64,000 bases of DNA, from contig NZ_PJIZ01000012.1 in the NCBI RefSeq assembly GCF_021596505.1, positions 1-64,000 on the forward strand. The letters are read 5' to 3'. Within the stretch, counting starts at the first letter, position 1, and every line of letters starts with the position of its first letter. Below are positions 8,451 through 17,322 of the stretch, piece by piece. Source of the DNA: Nostoc sp. CMAA1605 (GTDB lineage: Bacteria > Cyanobacteriota > Cyanobacteriia > Cyanobacteriales > Nostocaceae). Position numbers and translations under genes: made by a program. The notes under the pieces are model-generated. The model searched no databases and was not told the DNA's origin. It worked only from the letters and a program-made list of their open reading frames with translations.

Positions 8451-10241
8451 ATGCAGACTAAAAATACTATTCTGAACACAGCTAAACGTTTCTGGATACT
8501 CATAATTCTGGCTGTATTTACCGCCGCTACAGTTGCAGCTTGTAACCCAAATAGGCTGAAAATGAATGCTGATGCTGCACAAGTACCGCAATTAGTTACC
8601 AGTATTCTCAGTGATCCAAAAACTTTTAATTTAGCTCTCAGCCAAGAATCTCCTAATATTTTTGGTTTGACCTATGAGGGTTTAATTAACCAAAATGTTT
8701 TAACGGGTAAAGTTGAACCAGCTTTAGCAGAATCCTGGGAAATATCTGAGGATAAGTTAAGATTTACATTCACCATGCGAGAGGGTTTGAAATGGTCTGA
8801 TGGACAGCCATTAACGGCTGATGATGTAGTTTTTACTTACAACGATATCTATTTTAATTCAGCGATTCCATCAGATGTAAAAGATAGTTTTAGAATAGGT
8901 GTAAATCGTCAGTTACCTACAGTTAAAAAAATCGATAATCGCCGCGTAGAATTTTCTTTACCAGAACCCTTCAGACCATTTCTTCTCAATGCAGGTACAG
9001 CTATCTTACCGTCCCATGCTTTAAAAGCATTTGTCCAACAAAAAGACCAAGAAGGTAAGCCTGTATTTTTAAGTAAATGGGGCGTTGATACACCTCCAAA
9101 AGAAATCATTGTCAACGGGCCTTATAAACTAGAACGCTATGATACTAGTGAACGGGTAATTTTTCGCCGCAATCCCTACTACTGGCGCAAAAATGCTCAA
9201 GGGCAACCACAACCTTACATTGAACGTATAGTTTGGCAAATAGTCGAAAATACAGACAATTCTCTACTACAATTTCGTTCCGGGGGACTAGATTCTGTGG
9301 GCGTTACAGCCGAATACTTTTCTTTGTTGAAGGTGCAAGAAAAGCAGGGTAACTTCAAGATTTACGGCAAAGAACCAGGAACAGGCACAAACTTTATTTT
9401 ATTCAATTTAAATAAAGGTAGAAGAGACGGCAAACCACTAGTAGATCCCATAAAATCACGTTGGTTTAATACAGTGGAATTTCGACAAGCAGTAGCCTAT
9501 GCTATTGACCGTCAAACCATGATTAACAATACATTTCGCGGTTTAGGTGAACCACAAAATTCACCAATTACAGTCCAAAGCCCCTATTATATTCCTCCAA
9601 AAGAAAATCTCAAAACTTACGATTATAACCCAGAAAAAGCCAAGGAATTGCTGAAAAAAGCTGGCTTTAAATATAACGAGCAAAATCAACTGTTAGATGC
9701 TGACGGTAATCGTGTCCGCTTCACATTGCTGACTAATTCGGGTAATAAAATCAGGGAAGCCATCGGTTCACAAATTAAGCAAGACTTGGCTGTGATTGGT
9801 ATGCAAGTTGATTTTACTCCCTTGGCATGGAATACCTATACAGATAAACTTGCTAATACTCTCGATTGGGAAGCTTCTTTATTAGGTTTAACTGGTGGTT
9901 TAGAACCAAATGATGGGGCTAATGTGTGGTCGCCTGATGGTGGGTTACATATGTTTAATCAAAAACCCCAAGAGGGACAAAAACCAATTGAAGGTAGAGA
10001 AGTAGCACCTTGGGAAGCAGAAATTGGTAAGCTATATATCCAAGCTGCCCAGGAATTTGATGAAGCCAAAGTCAAAGAAATTTATGCCCAAACGCAAAGA
10101 ATTACTCAAGAATATTTACCGTTTATCTATTTGGTAAATCCATTAGCCATGACAGCAGTACGCGATCGCTTTGAAGGGATTCAATACTCAGCTTTAGGTG
10201 GTGCGTTCTGGAACATACATGAAATCAAAATTGTTAAATAG
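8451..10241 (+). CDS. ABC transporter substrate-binding lipoprotein, peptide/nickel family
   Basis: This periplasmic solute-binding protein of the SBP_bac_5 family serves an oligopeptide-, dipeptide- or nickel-type ABC importer. The start at 8451 gives a lipoprotein signal: a hydrophobic stretch (about residues 15-31) with lipobox TVAAC. An in-frame GTG at 8436 adds five residues. Family landmarks follow, including ESPNIFGLTYEGLI, the LRFTFTMREGLKWSDGQPLTA region and the FRQAVAYAIDRQTMI segment. No permease or ATPase gene is adjacent, so the partner is elsewhere and the substrate cannot be stated. Confidence 0.9.
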   Translation: MQTKNTILNTAKRFWILIILAVFTAATVAACNPNRLKMNADAAQVPQLVTSILSDPKTFNLALSQESPNIFGLTYEGLINQNVLTGKVEPALAESWEISEDKLRFTFTMREGLKWSDGQPLTADDVVFTYNDIYFNSAIPSDVKDSFRIGVNRQLPTVKKIDNRRVEFSLPEPFRPFLLNAGTAILPSHALKAFVQQKDQEGKPVFLSKWGVDTPPKEIIVNGPYKLERYDTSERVIFRRNPYYWRKNAQGQPQPYIERIVWQIVENTDNSLLQFRSGGLDSVGVTAEYFSLLKVQEKQGNFKIYGKEPGTGTNFILFNLNKGRRDGKPLVDPIKSRWFNTVEFRQAVAYAIDRQTMINNTFRGLGEPQNSPITVQSPYYIPPKENLKTYDYNPEKAKELLKKAGFKYNEQNQLLDADGNRVRFTLLTNSGNKIREAIGSQIKQDLAVIGMQVDFTPLAWNTYTDKLANTLDWEASLLGLTGGLEPNDGANVWSPDGGLHMFNQKPQEGQKPIEGREVAPWEAEIGKLYIQAAQEFDEAKVKEIYAQTQRITQEYLPFIYLVNPLAMTAVRDRFEGIQYSALGGAFWNIHEIKIVK

Positions 10242-10245
10242 CGAA

Positions 10246-10350
10246 TGGGGCATGGGGCATTGGGCATTGGGCATGGAAATACGTCTACCTTGTCTCCCAT
10301 TCTCCATACCCCATTCCCAATTCCCGATTCCCAATTCCCAATTGCTAAAT
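10246..10350. repeat. STRR region before larB
   Basis: TGGGGCA/TTGGGCA units are followed by CCCATTC/CCCAATT units, filling the gap between the lipoprotein gene and larB. The region is open in the larB frame as far up as 10245 but encodes only repeat-derived sequence, so it is not counted as part of the protein. Confidence 0.75.
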
Positions 10351-10355
10351 CTACC

Positions 10356-11144
10356 GTGACTCAACCAGAAACTTTGCGATCGCTCTTAGAGGCGGTTGCC
10401 AATGGTAAAGTTACCCCAGATATGGCTTTAAATTCTCTCAAGGATTTAGCCTATGAACCTGTGGGGGAGTTTGCCAAAATTGACCATCATCGTCATCTGA
10501 GAACTGGTTTCCCTGAAGTTATTTGGGGGCCAGGGAAAACACCAGCCCAAATTGCCCAAATTATGGAGGTTATGCGTCAGCGCAACCCTGTGGTGATGGC
10601 TACCCGCATCGAACCGGAAGTCTATAATGTATTACAACCAAAAATTCGGGGTTTACGCTACTACGAACTAGCAAAAATTTGCGCCATTACCCCACCTCAA
10701 ATCGAACCGCAGTTTGAGGGGTTGATCGGGATTCTCTCTGCGGGTACTGCTGATTTACCTGTGGCGGAAGAAGCCGCAGTTACGGCTGAACTTTCAGGAT
10801 TTCGTGTCCTGCGACTTTGGGATGTGGGTGTAGCAGGCATTCATCGATTATTAAGTAACCGCCATTTGATTCAATCAGCGTCAGTATTAATTGTAGTTGC
10901 AGGGATGGAAGGAGCTTTACCCAGTGTGGTGGCGGGTTTGGCAGATTGTCCGGTAATTGCTGTCCCTACAAGTGTTGGTTATGGTGCTAGCTTTGGCGGT
11001 TTAGCACCGTTATTAACTATGTTGAATTCTTGCGCGGCTGGGGTAGGAGTCGTCAATATTGATAACGGTTTTGGCGCAGCTGTCCTAGCTGGGCAAATTT
11101 TGCGAACAGCCGAGAAATTACGGATGGCATCCGCTACATCTTGA
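10356..11144 (+). CDS. larB: LarB: pyridinium-3,5-biscarboxylic acid mononucleotide synthase
   Basis: LarB carboxylates and hydrolyses nicotinic acid adenine dinucleotide in the first step of nickel-pincer nucleotide (NPN) cofactor synthesis. The C-terminal half is PurE-like: ILSAGTADLPVAEEA, then VVAGMEGALPSVVAGL and the glycine-rich PTSVGYGASFGG. The N-terminal part has DHHRHLRTGFPEVI, typical of LarB. I place the start at GTG 10356 (263 codons), because the 37 in-frame codons upstream come from STRR repeats. larC and larE are not in this window. Such genes are often annotated simply as PurE-related. Confidence 0.88.
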   Translation: MTQPETLRSLLEAVANGKVTPDMALNSLKDLAYEPVGEFAKIDHHRHLRTGFPEVIWGPGKTPAQIAQIMEVMRQRNPVVMATRIEPEVYNVLQPKIRGLRYYELAKICAITPPQIEPQFEGLIGILSAGTADLPVAEEAAVTAELSGFRVLRLWDVGVAGIHRLLSNRHLIQSASVLIVVAGMEGALPSVVAGLADCPVIAVPTSVGYGASFGGLAPLLTMLNSCAAGVGVVNIDNGFGAAVLAGQILRTAEKLRMASATS

Positions 11145-11156
11145 GTTATTACATCG

Positions 11157-11200
11157 GGGGGAATGGGGATTAGGGACTGGGGACTGGGGATTGGGTAAAA
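11157..11200. repeat. STRR array downstream of larB
   Basis: GGGGATT/GGGGACT heptamer units lie in the 160-bp gap between larB and the small membrane protein gene. They have no coding role. Confidence 0.75.
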
Positions 11201-11305
11201 CAAGACACCAATCGGTGGTAAGTGTGTTTTGGTGGGTGACTCATCCCCCAAACACGCCTGATAACTGTTCACTGTTCACTGATTTAACTTAATGAATGGC
11301 TCAAG

Positions 11306-11512
11306 ATGGAATATTTAGGTGATTTAATATCTCAGAATTTTTGGCATCTGCCGGTAAATTTAACTGTGTTAGCACAGAATGTGACTGATCCGAACGTAGT
11401 AGGACAAATGCAGAAAATTTGGACTTCTTTTGTGAAAAGTGGTCAAATTTGGGCGTTGTTGATTGGTGTATGCGTTGGTTATGTCTTTAGGAACCTGACT
11501 AAGTACGGTTGA
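11306..11512 (+). CDS. Small single-span membrane protein of unknown function
   Basis: This is a 68-residue protein. The first 45 residues are polar (MEYLGDLISQNFWHL start) and residues about 46-63 (QIWALLIGVCVGYVFRNL) form one transmembrane segment, ending in a basic tail. I do not recognise the family. Codon use and composition look genic, and it stands between larB and argH on the same strand, flanked by STRR arrays. The ATG is preceded by CTCAAG and no strong ribosome binding site. Function unknown. Confidence 0.6.
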   Translation: MEYLGDLISQNFWHLPVNLTVLAQNVTDPNVVGQMQKIWTSFVKSGQIWALLIGVCVGYVFRNLTKYG

Positions 11513-11620
11513 CACAGGTAGGAGGTAGGAAGTAGGGAATAAAGATTAGTAACTAGCGGTTGGGAACTAGAAAGGGCTGAGGATCAGATGCCAAAAGATG
11601 AGAGGATTAATTTTTTACTC

Positions 11621-11658
11621 TCCCCAATCCCTAATTCCCAATCCCCAATCCCCAATAT
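11621..11658. repeat. STRR array upstream of argH
   Basis: CCCCAAT/CCCTAAT heptamers end five bases before the argH ATG, so the argH ribosome-binding region consists of repeat sequence. This is the fourth start in the window with that arrangement. Confidence 0.75.
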
Positions 11659-11662
11659 TTCT

Positions 11663-13048
11663 ATGACCGAAAAACAAACGTGGAGTCAGAGGTTTGAATC
11701 AGCGTTGCATCCAGCGATCGCCAGTTTTAATGCCAGTATTAGTTTTGATATAGAGTTAATAGAATACGACCTCACCGGCTCTCAAGCTCATGCCCAGATG
11801 TTGGCGCAGACGGGAATTATTTCCCCAGCCGAAGGGGAAGAATTAGTGGCTGGTTTGGAACAAATCCGTCAAGAGTACCGCCAAGGACAATTTCAACCTG
11901 GTATTGATGCCGAAGACGTTCACTTTGCTGTAGAACGACGCTTGACGGAAATTGTCGGTGATGTGGGGAAAAAACTACATACGGCGCGATCGCGTAATGA
12001 TCAAGTAGGTACAGATACTAGGCTTTACTTGCGTGAACAAATTCAACAAATCAAACAGCTATTACGAGAATTTCAGGGTGTATTACTAGATATTGCTCAA
12101 CAAAATGTAGAAACTCTCATTCCTGGTTACACCCACCTACAACGCGCCCAGCCTCTAAGTTTAGCTCATCACTTGTTGGCTTACTTCCAAATGGCACAAC
12201 GCGACTGGGAACGTCTGGGTGATGTTGCACGCCGAGTAAATATTTCGCCTTTGGGTTGTGGTGCTTTAGCTGGGACGACATTCCCCATAGATAGACATTA
12301 CACCGCTAAACTATTGCATTTTGATGATATTTATGCTAACAGCTTGGATGGAGTGAGCGATCGCGATTTTGCTGTCGAATTTTTGTGTGCTGCTAGCTTG
12401 ATTATGGTTCACCTGAGTCGGCTATCTGAGGAAATTATTCTGTGGTCATCAGAAGAATTTCGCTTTGTCACCCTCAAAGATAGCTGTGCTACTGGCTCTA
12501 GTATCATGCCACAAAAGAAAAATCCCGATGTGCCTGAATTGGTGCGGGGTAAAACAGGCCGAGTCTTTGGTCATCTCCAGGCCATGCTAGTGATTATGAA
12601 GGGACTACCTTTAGCCTATAACAAAGATTTGCAAGAAGACAAAGAAGGTTTATTTGATAGCGTCAAAACCGTCCAAGCCTGTCTGGAAGCAATGACTATT
12701 TTGCTGCGGGAGGGTTTAGAATTCCGCACTCACCGCCTGAATGAAGCAGTTACAGAAGATTTTTCTAACGCCACCGATGTTGCAGATTATCTAGCAGCTA
12801 GGGGAGTTCCTTTCCGAGAAGCTTATAATCTTGTAGGTAAGGTAGTAAAAACTAGTATTGCCGCAGGTAAACTCTTAAAAGATTTAACCCTAGAAGAATG
12901 GCAGCAACTACACCCAGCTTTTCAAGAGGATATTTATACAGCTATATCCCCTAAAACAGTTGTAGCCGCACGTAACAGTTACGGCGGCACAGGTTTTGAG
13001 CAGGTAAATAAAGCTATTTTGGCTGCCCGTATTCAAATATCAGAGTAG
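11663..13048 (+). CDS. argH: Argininosuccinate lyase
   Basis: This enzyme catalyses the last step of arginine biosynthesis, cleaving argininosuccinate to arginine and fumarate. The 461-residue protein has [10 protein letters not shown], the TSLxxAQ-like region, and the superfamily signature [12 protein letters not shown] near residues 278-289, whose mobile-loop serine is catalytic. The start at 11663 (MTEKQTW) is chosen because the 25 extra in-frame codons from 11588 are STRR-derived (PNSQSPIPN). Arginine is a direct substrate of the cyanophycin synthetase encoded 6 kb away, a metabolic link rather than an operon. Confidence 0.97.
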   Translation: MTEKQTWSQRFESALHPAIASFNASISFDIELIEYDLTGSQAHAQMLAQTGIISPAEGEELVAGLEQIRQEYRQGQFQPGIDAEDVHFAVERRLTEIVGDVGKKLHTARSRNDQVGTDTRLYLREQIQQIKQLLREFQGVLLDIAQQNVETLIPGYTHLQRAQPLSLAHHLLAYFQMAQRDWERLGDVARRVNISPLGCGALAGTTFPIDRHYTAKLLHFDDIYANSLDGVSDRDFAVEFLCAASLIMVHLSRLSEEIILWSSEEFRFVTLKDSCATGSSIMPQKKNPDVPELVRGKTGRVFGHLQAMLVIMKGLPLAYNKDLQEDKEGLFDSVKTVQACLEAMTILLREGLEFRTHRLNEAVTEDFSNATDVADYLAARGVPFREAYNLVGKVVKTSIAAGKLLKDLTLEEWQQLHPAFQEDIYTAISPKTVVAARNSYGGTGFEQVNKAILAARIQISE

Positions 13049-13157
13049 GGAATGGGGGATAGGGAATGGGAAATGGGAAAAATTATTAATTATTTGATGC
13101 CCGATGCCCAATACCCGCCCCTAATTCACACCAAAAAGCGAAGCTTGAACAAGCGGC

Positions 13158-13322
13158 TTATTCAGCATCAATTGCTGCTGCGCCTTCATCTTCCTCATTC
13201 TTGGGTGATCTTTGTTGGAATCTTCTCTGCATCTTTCCGGTTGTAGTCCGTTTACGAAACTTTCGGGCATAGGCCTGGTTTCGTAGCGCCTTTTCTTTTT
13301 TTGGGTTACGGCGCTTTGCCAT
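13158..13322 (-). CDS. Small basic protein of unknown function
   Basis: This is a 54-residue, strongly basic protein (MAKRRNPKKEKALRNQAYAR at the N-terminus), with a short acidic-alanine tail (EEDEGAAA). A clear ribosome binding site GAGGTG lies six bases before the ATG at 13322, so I prefer it to the upstream in-frame start at 13346. The composition suggests RNA or ribosome binding, like bacterial small ribosome-associated proteins, but I know no function. It is convergent with argH. It looks like a real gene because of the ribosome binding site and its biased composition. Confidence 0.65.
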   Translation of the reverse strand: MAKRRNPKKEKALRNQAYARKFRKRTTTGKMQRRFQQRSPKNEEDEGAAAIDAE

Positions 13323-14130
13323 ATTCACCTCATGAATAAACAACAAAATAGGTGTCTAGGCATTTAGTAGACAATATCAGCTACTAGTGTTGTTGATAAA
13401 GTTTTAGCCTAGATTATAACTGGAGATAGTTTGAACAGCATACGATTATACCCTATTTAACTGAAGAATGTCAATATTGCCTCAAATGAGAATAATTTTA
13501 CTATTAGCCTAGTGATGATATTTATATAGGAATCCGACTTGATTATTGAAACGATTTGCGTAGGTAGGGAACAGGGAACAGGAAAAGAAGTAACAGAGGT
13601 GTACCGAGTTTTTTCAGAAATCAAATATGATTCTTATAGATAAAAATAATATTTTTTACAAAAATTATTGATTTTCCCAGAAATAAATCCTAAATCAAAT
13701 ATGATTTTAGCAGCAAAGTACCTCCAAATTAGCAATTATTACTAGTGGCGTGTCAAGTCTAAAATTGTAATTAGATGTAGTTTGATTTGAGTCATGCAAA
13801 ACCAATTTGAGAAGTCGGGGTTATTTTATCTCAGGAATGATTGAGGAATGCTAGATAATACTTTAACTGGAAGATAAACAGGAATCTGTAATTGTTTGTC
13901 GCATATTCGATTATATAAACTAATGTACTAACCGTGTAAGTTTAACAACTAATTCTAATCTCAGATTAAGTCAGAATTAAAGATAAATATTGATGGACTA
14001 ATTGAGCTAGAATGTAGAATTATTCCATAAATATAGATAATGTGTCTAGATATAACTATTTTTTTTGTTAAAATGTACTTTCAAAACCATGAGCATATTT
14101 GTTTAAAGCAAAAATCAACTTTTTCAATAG
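13323..14130. other. AT-rich intergenic region with a MITE-like repeat
   Basis: This is 808 bp without a credible gene. It holds the MITE family 2 copy at 13525-13638 and, around 13690-13715, a further short match to its end sequence (AAATCAAATATGATTTTA). The rest is AT-rich with no RNA gene I can recognise. The promoter of the Nudix gene should lie near the right end. Confidence 0.6.
13525..13638. mobile_element. MITE family 2, copy A (about 114 bp)
   Basis: Imperfect terminal inverted repeats: the left end reads TATAGGAATCCGACTTGATT and the right end, reverse-complemented, TATAAGAATCATATTTGATT. The body contains an AGGTAGGGAACAGGGAACAGG stretch. The element matches copies at 63556-63676 and, more weakly, 63379-63480. 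It is non-coding. I cannot define a target duplication. Confidence 0.6.
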
Positions 14131-14679
14131 TTGGTTTCATGCTCATGTCATTTGATTAAATTACACATTATAAACATTTTCAGATTGAAAGTTCTTGCTT
14201 TTTTTGCGACACCCGTCCAATCTGCACGTAGTCTGTGGCGTATTGGACAAGCTGTATTAGGAGTTATTTTCCGTCACCCGATTACAGGAACAAGTATCAT
14301 CCCGATATTACCTGACGGGCGAATTGTCTTAATTAGGCGGCGTGATGATGGCCTTTGGGCTTTGCCTGGGGGTATGGTGGACTGGGGAGAAGATATTCCC
14401 AGTACCATCCATCGGGAGTTAATGGAAGAAACTGGACTAGAAGTAGCAAGTATTAACCGTTTGGTGGGAGTTTATTCTTCTCCCGAACGCGACCCCAGAA
14501 TTCATTCAATTTGTGTGGTGGTGGAAGCGGAAGTCAAAGGGAATATGGCTATTCAGGATGAATTAGAAGTCATGGATATCCAAGCTTTTAGTCGTGATTC
14601 CCTACCTCATGAACCAATGTCTCATGATCACGCCCGCCAATTACGTGATTATTTAAATGGTTTGACAACACTAGCTTAA
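14131..14679 (+). CDS. Nudix hydrolase
   Basis: This hydrolase acts on a nucleoside-diphosphate-linked substrate that the sequence does not identify. The Nudix box is complete, from GMVDWGED to REL-MEETGL (about residues 80-102), matching Gx5Ex7REUxEExGU. It is preceded by RRRDDGLWALPGG, typical of NUDIX proteins annotated as ADP-ribose or (d)NTP pyrophosphatases. The start is uncertain: the frame opens with TTG at 14131, another TTG lies at 14185, and there is no in-frame ATG before the conserved region nor a convincing ribosome binding site. The first 40 residues may therefore be shorter. The domain call is firm. Confidence 0.88.
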   Translation: MVSCSCHLIKLHIINIFRLKVLAFFATPVQSARSLWRIGQAVLGVIFRHPITGTSIIPILPDGRIVLIRRRDDGLWALPGGMVDWGEDIPSTIHRELMEETGLEVASINRLVGVYSSPERDPRIHSICVVVEAEVKGNMAIQDELEVMDIQAFSRDSLPHEPMSHDHARQLRDYLNGLTTLA

Positions 14680-14709
14680 AGGCTCAAGTATGGAGGTTTA
14701 AGGGTCTAA

Positions 14710-14831
14710 GGGAATTCCAACTAAAAAAATTACAATCCCTGTGGTGAGCAGGGGGGCAGGGGGCAGGGAGCAGGGGGTAAAATCAGAATATTCTCTCTTG
14801 GAAATTGGATAATTTATTTTCTGGAAGTCCC
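14710..14831 (+). mobile_element. MITE family 1, copy B (122 bp)
   Basis: Its ends are GGGAATTCCA and TGGAAGTCCC, and TAA flanks it on both sides (14707-14709 and 14832-14834). The internal segment GTGGTGAGCAGGGGGG carries a short G-rich STRR array. It is closely similar to the copy at 46313-46418 and lies between the Nudix and alpha/beta hydrolase genes. Confidence 0.78.
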
Positions 14832-14948
14832 TAAAGAAAATACTTTTGCTGACGGAGTGAAGTTTTAAGGTAAAATTAGCAACTTAGATTGAGACTAAAG
14901 ATGCTAATTTCATACTGAGAAATTCACTGTATAGGTTGCTAAATCAAG

Positions 14949-15767
14949 ATGGATATGTTCTTACGTAACGCCCGGAGGAAACTTTCTCAAGGGCTATTAT
15001 TCTGGCGTGAGGCTGGTGAAGGGATACCTGTGGTGCTTTTACATGGAAGTTGGTGTGAAAGTAGCCAGTGGGTGGGGGTGATGGAGACATTAGCGAAGGA
15101 TTTTAACTGCTTTGCGCCAGATTTACTGGGGTTTGGAGAGTCGGAAAATCCTAACGTTCATTACTCAATTGATTTGCAAGTAGAATGTATTGCTGAATTT
15201 TTGCAGGCTTTGAAATTAGAAAGAGTTTATTTAGTCGGACATTCCCTGGGGGGTTGGCTTGCTGCTAGTTACGCGCTGAAATATCCTGAACAGGTTGCTA
15301 GGTTAGTTTTATTAGCACCAGAAGGTGTAAAAATTTCGGGACAGGAAGCCGAGTGGCGCAGAATGCAGAAGTTAGTCAAGCGATCGCCCGTATATTTTAA
15401 GATACTGCGATCGCTGCGATTTTTAACTAAAATTTTTGGTCTAGACAAAAAAATTGACCAGGATTGGCAAACATACCAAAAAATCAAGCCATTTCCCACA
15501 GCTTGCCAATTATTATTTCAACGACAACAGCCAGAAATCACCGCCGAATTATTACAAGACCGAATACCTGAAATCGAAATTCCGGTGTTAATTTTACAAG
15601 GTGGTAAAGATTCTGCTGATGCTTTAACTCGCAGTGAAGTTTACAGTAAACTGATTTCTCAAGCTGAATTAAGAATGATTGCCCACGCTGGAAATGATTT
15701 ACCACAATCTTGTGTTGGTGTTGTGGCTGGAGATATTCGGGATTTTATTTTAGGCAATAAGGGATAG
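14949..15767 (+). CDS. Alpha/beta-fold hydrolase
   Basis: This is a 272-residue alpha/beta hydrolase. The nucleophile elbow VGHSLGG has its serine near residue 99, the oxyanion region is VVLLHGSW near residue 31, the acid is probably in LQGGKDSAD and the histidine in IAHAGNDLP. The family covers esterases, lipases and haloperoxidase-like enzymes, and the substrate cannot be inferred. There is no signal peptide, so it is probably cytoplasmic. It is a single gene with the MITE copy about 115 bp upstream of its start. Confidence 0.88.
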   Translation: MDMFLRNARRKLSQGLLFWREAGEGIPVVLLHGSWCESSQWVGVMETLAKDFNCFAPDLLGFGESENPNVHYSIDLQVECIAEFLQALKLERVYLVGHSLGGWLAASYALKYPEQVARLVLLAPEGVKISGQEAEWRRMQKLVKRSPVYFKILRSLRFLTKIFGLDKKIDQDWQTYQKIKPFPTACQLLFQRQQPEITAELLQDRIPEIEIPVLILQGGKDSADALTRSEVYSKLISQAELRMIAHAGNDLPQSCVGVVAGDIRDFILGNKG

Positions 15768-15888
15768 AAAATTTATTACTCAAATAAAAACATAAATTCA
15801 GTAAGCAAGTGCAATTTTTAGAAGATTCAACATGAAATCTGAAATAAGTTTGACGAAAAAAATAAAATTAATTCCAGAGAATTAAACT

Positions 15889-16275
15889 ATGTCTTCTGAA
15901 GCGTGGCAAAGTGCGAAGAGTAGTTATGAAAGTGTATTAAAAATTTCCCGATTAAGATATACTTATTTAGCTCTTATGCCCTGGTTGATTGACCAAATTA
16001 TTGAATCTAAGTACGCTTCGTTATTTTTCCCAGGGATGTCTCATATGAATCTTTTCATACAACCAACATTTGAATTAAATATCGACAAGCATCATTGGAT
16101 TGTGATTCATCCCAAAGTAAACTGGTTCACATTGCACTATTGCTATTCAGACGTTCAGGATACATTTCTGTATGATGAGTATAAAGTTTTTTTGAAAGCA
16201 GATGCGAGAAATATTATTTTAAAACTCATGGAACGTCTTGAACAATGGAAATCAATAAATTTACATATTCAATAG
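15889..16275 (+). CDS. Hypothetical protein, 128 residues
   Basis: I do not recognise this protein. It begins MSSEAWQSAKSSYES, is rich in aromatic residues (Trp, Tyr, Phe) and has no signal peptide or clear membrane helix. It ends in an amphipathic helix (NIILKLMERLEQW). It lies alone between the hydrolase gene and the convergent coaX. A weak ribosome binding site (CAGAGAA) lies about ten bases before the ATG. No close functional clue exists. Confidence 0.55.
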   Translation: MSSEAWQSAKSSYESVLKISRLRYTYLALMPWLIDQIIESKYASLFFPGMSHMNLFIQPTFELNIDKHHWIVIHPKVNWFTLHYCYSDVQDTFLYDEYKVFLKADARNIILKLMERLEQWKSINLHIQ

Positions 16276-16304
16276 CATATTTTTTAATGATACATGACTA
16301 ATTG

Positions 16305-17213
16305 TTAGTATCGAGTCAGTATTTTTTGCATTCCCCAAAATATCAAATTTGGTTCTACTACCAAACGTTGAGCAATTTCAGGATATAAGACTTGCAGATA
16401 GTTAAATAATAAAGTGCGATCGCCTCCCTTCATCGCCACTTTCCCATCAGGAAATAATCGCCACCAATCCTCAAGAAAATCTTTAATTCCAGATAATAAA
16501 GTGTAAATTACACCGCTTTGAATTGCTTGTGGTGTATTGAGTGCAAAACGTGGCGGTAAAGATTGCAGTGTTTCTATATTTAAGTGCGGTAATTGTTCTG
16601 TTTTTTGACCTAAACTCGACAACTGTAAACCCAACCCTGGTAAAATCGCCCCACCAACTAAACACTGATTTGCATCCGCACAGGTAAAAGTCAGTGCTGT
16701 CCCTGCGTCAATGACTAACATCGGGAAACCCCAAGTCATCCCCGCACCACACAAAGCCAAAGCACGGTCAATTCCCAATGTCGGATACGTCTGTTTGAGG
16801 GGTACTTGGTCTAGAGTCAGAACACGCACATGAGGATATTTTTCCCAAATGGCGGTTTGCTTGGGTACAACAGAGGCGATAACTACAGGTAGGGGAGTGC
16901 TGAGTGCTGAGTGCTGAGTGCTGAGTGTTGAGTGTTGAGTGTTGGGTGTTGAGTGCTGAGTGTTGGGTGTTGAGTGCTGAGTGTCGGGTGTTGTTAGCGG
17001 TAGCGCGGCGTTTAGCCGGTGCTGAGTGAGGAGTGAAATAATTTCTTTTCCCCAGTCCCCAGTCCCCAGTCCCCAGTCCCCAGTCCCCATTCCCCAGTCC
17101 CCAGTCCCCACCAAAGTTTCCCCGATGAATAAACCCCAATGTAGCCGGGAGTTACCAATTTCTACGGCTAGCCAGGCTTTCTCAGTGTATGTTGGATGTT
17201 GGTACGGTTTCAC
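16305..17213 (-). CDS. coaX: Type III pantothenate kinase with repeat-encoded insertions
   Basis: This enzyme phosphorylates pantothenate in the first step of coenzyme A synthesis. ASKHA-fold landmarks are [13 protein letters not shown] (phosphate-binding loop, residues about 17-29), the [11 protein letters not shown] segment, [10 protein letters not shown] and [11 protein letters not shown]. The start is a GTG. Between the first strands (residues about 36-55 and 75-105) the protein contains GTGDWGL heptapeptides and NTQHSTP/STQHSAL heptapeptides, encoded by two different STRR arrays (17050-17110 and 16895-16992). These add about 50 residues to a family usually near 255-270. The frame stays open, so the enzyme may tolerate the loop; whether it is active is unproven. 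Confidence 0.9.
   Translation of the reverse strand: MKPYQHPTYTEKAWLAVEIGNSRLHWGLFIGETLVGTGDWGMGTGDWGLGTGDWGKEIISLLTQHRLNAALPLTTPDTQHSTPNTQHSTPNTQHSTLSTQHSALSTPLPVVIASVVPKQTAIWEKYPHVRVLTLDQVPLKQTYPTLGIDRALALCGAGMTWGFPMLVIDAGTALTFTCADANQCLVGGAILPGLGLQLSSLGQKTEQLPHLNIETLQSLPPRFALNTPQAIQSGVIYTLLSGIKDFLEDWWRLFPDGKVAMKGGDRTLLFNYLQVLYPEIAQRLVVEPNLIFWGMQKILTRY
16895..16992. repeat. STRR array inside coaX (GAGTGCT type)
   Basis: About 14 heptamers of GAGTGCT/GAGTGTT/GGGTGTT on the plus strand, read on the minus strand as the [14 protein letters not shown] repeats of CoaX. Because seven is not a multiple of three, only changes of three units keep the reading frame. Confidence 0.9.
17050..17110. repeat. 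STRR array inside coaX (CCCCAGT type)
   Basis: About nine heptamers of CCCCAGT with one CCCCATT, read on the minus strand as [14 protein letters not shown] heptapeptides. The unit type is the classic cyanobacterial STRR heptamer. Confidence 0.92.
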
Positions 17214-17322
17214 ACTTTTGATTTTTTTAACTTATCTATAGATTTTTTAATAAAAGTTAACAATAAACTCGTGCCAAAATAAGACTAGAGGAATAAATAC
17301 TCATTGTGTTAAGGAGATAGTT

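Noticed and set aside
10245..10355. N-terminal extension of LarB
   Set aside because: Repeat-derived (HGALGIGHG and SQFPI stretches); the conserved protein begins at about GTG 10356.
11588..11662. N-terminal extension of ArgH
   Set aside because: The 25 codons come from an STRR array (PNSQSPIPN) and are absent from the family; the ATG at 11663 matches.
16895..17110. Short repeats that could be read as a CRISPR array
   Set aside because: The unit is 7 bp with no spacers; it is an STRR array within coaX.
16768..17139. Second long frame across coaX ([13 protein letters not shown])
   Set aside because: A 7-bp repeat is stop-free in every frame, so alternative long frames arise automatically; the CoaX motifs are in the other frame.
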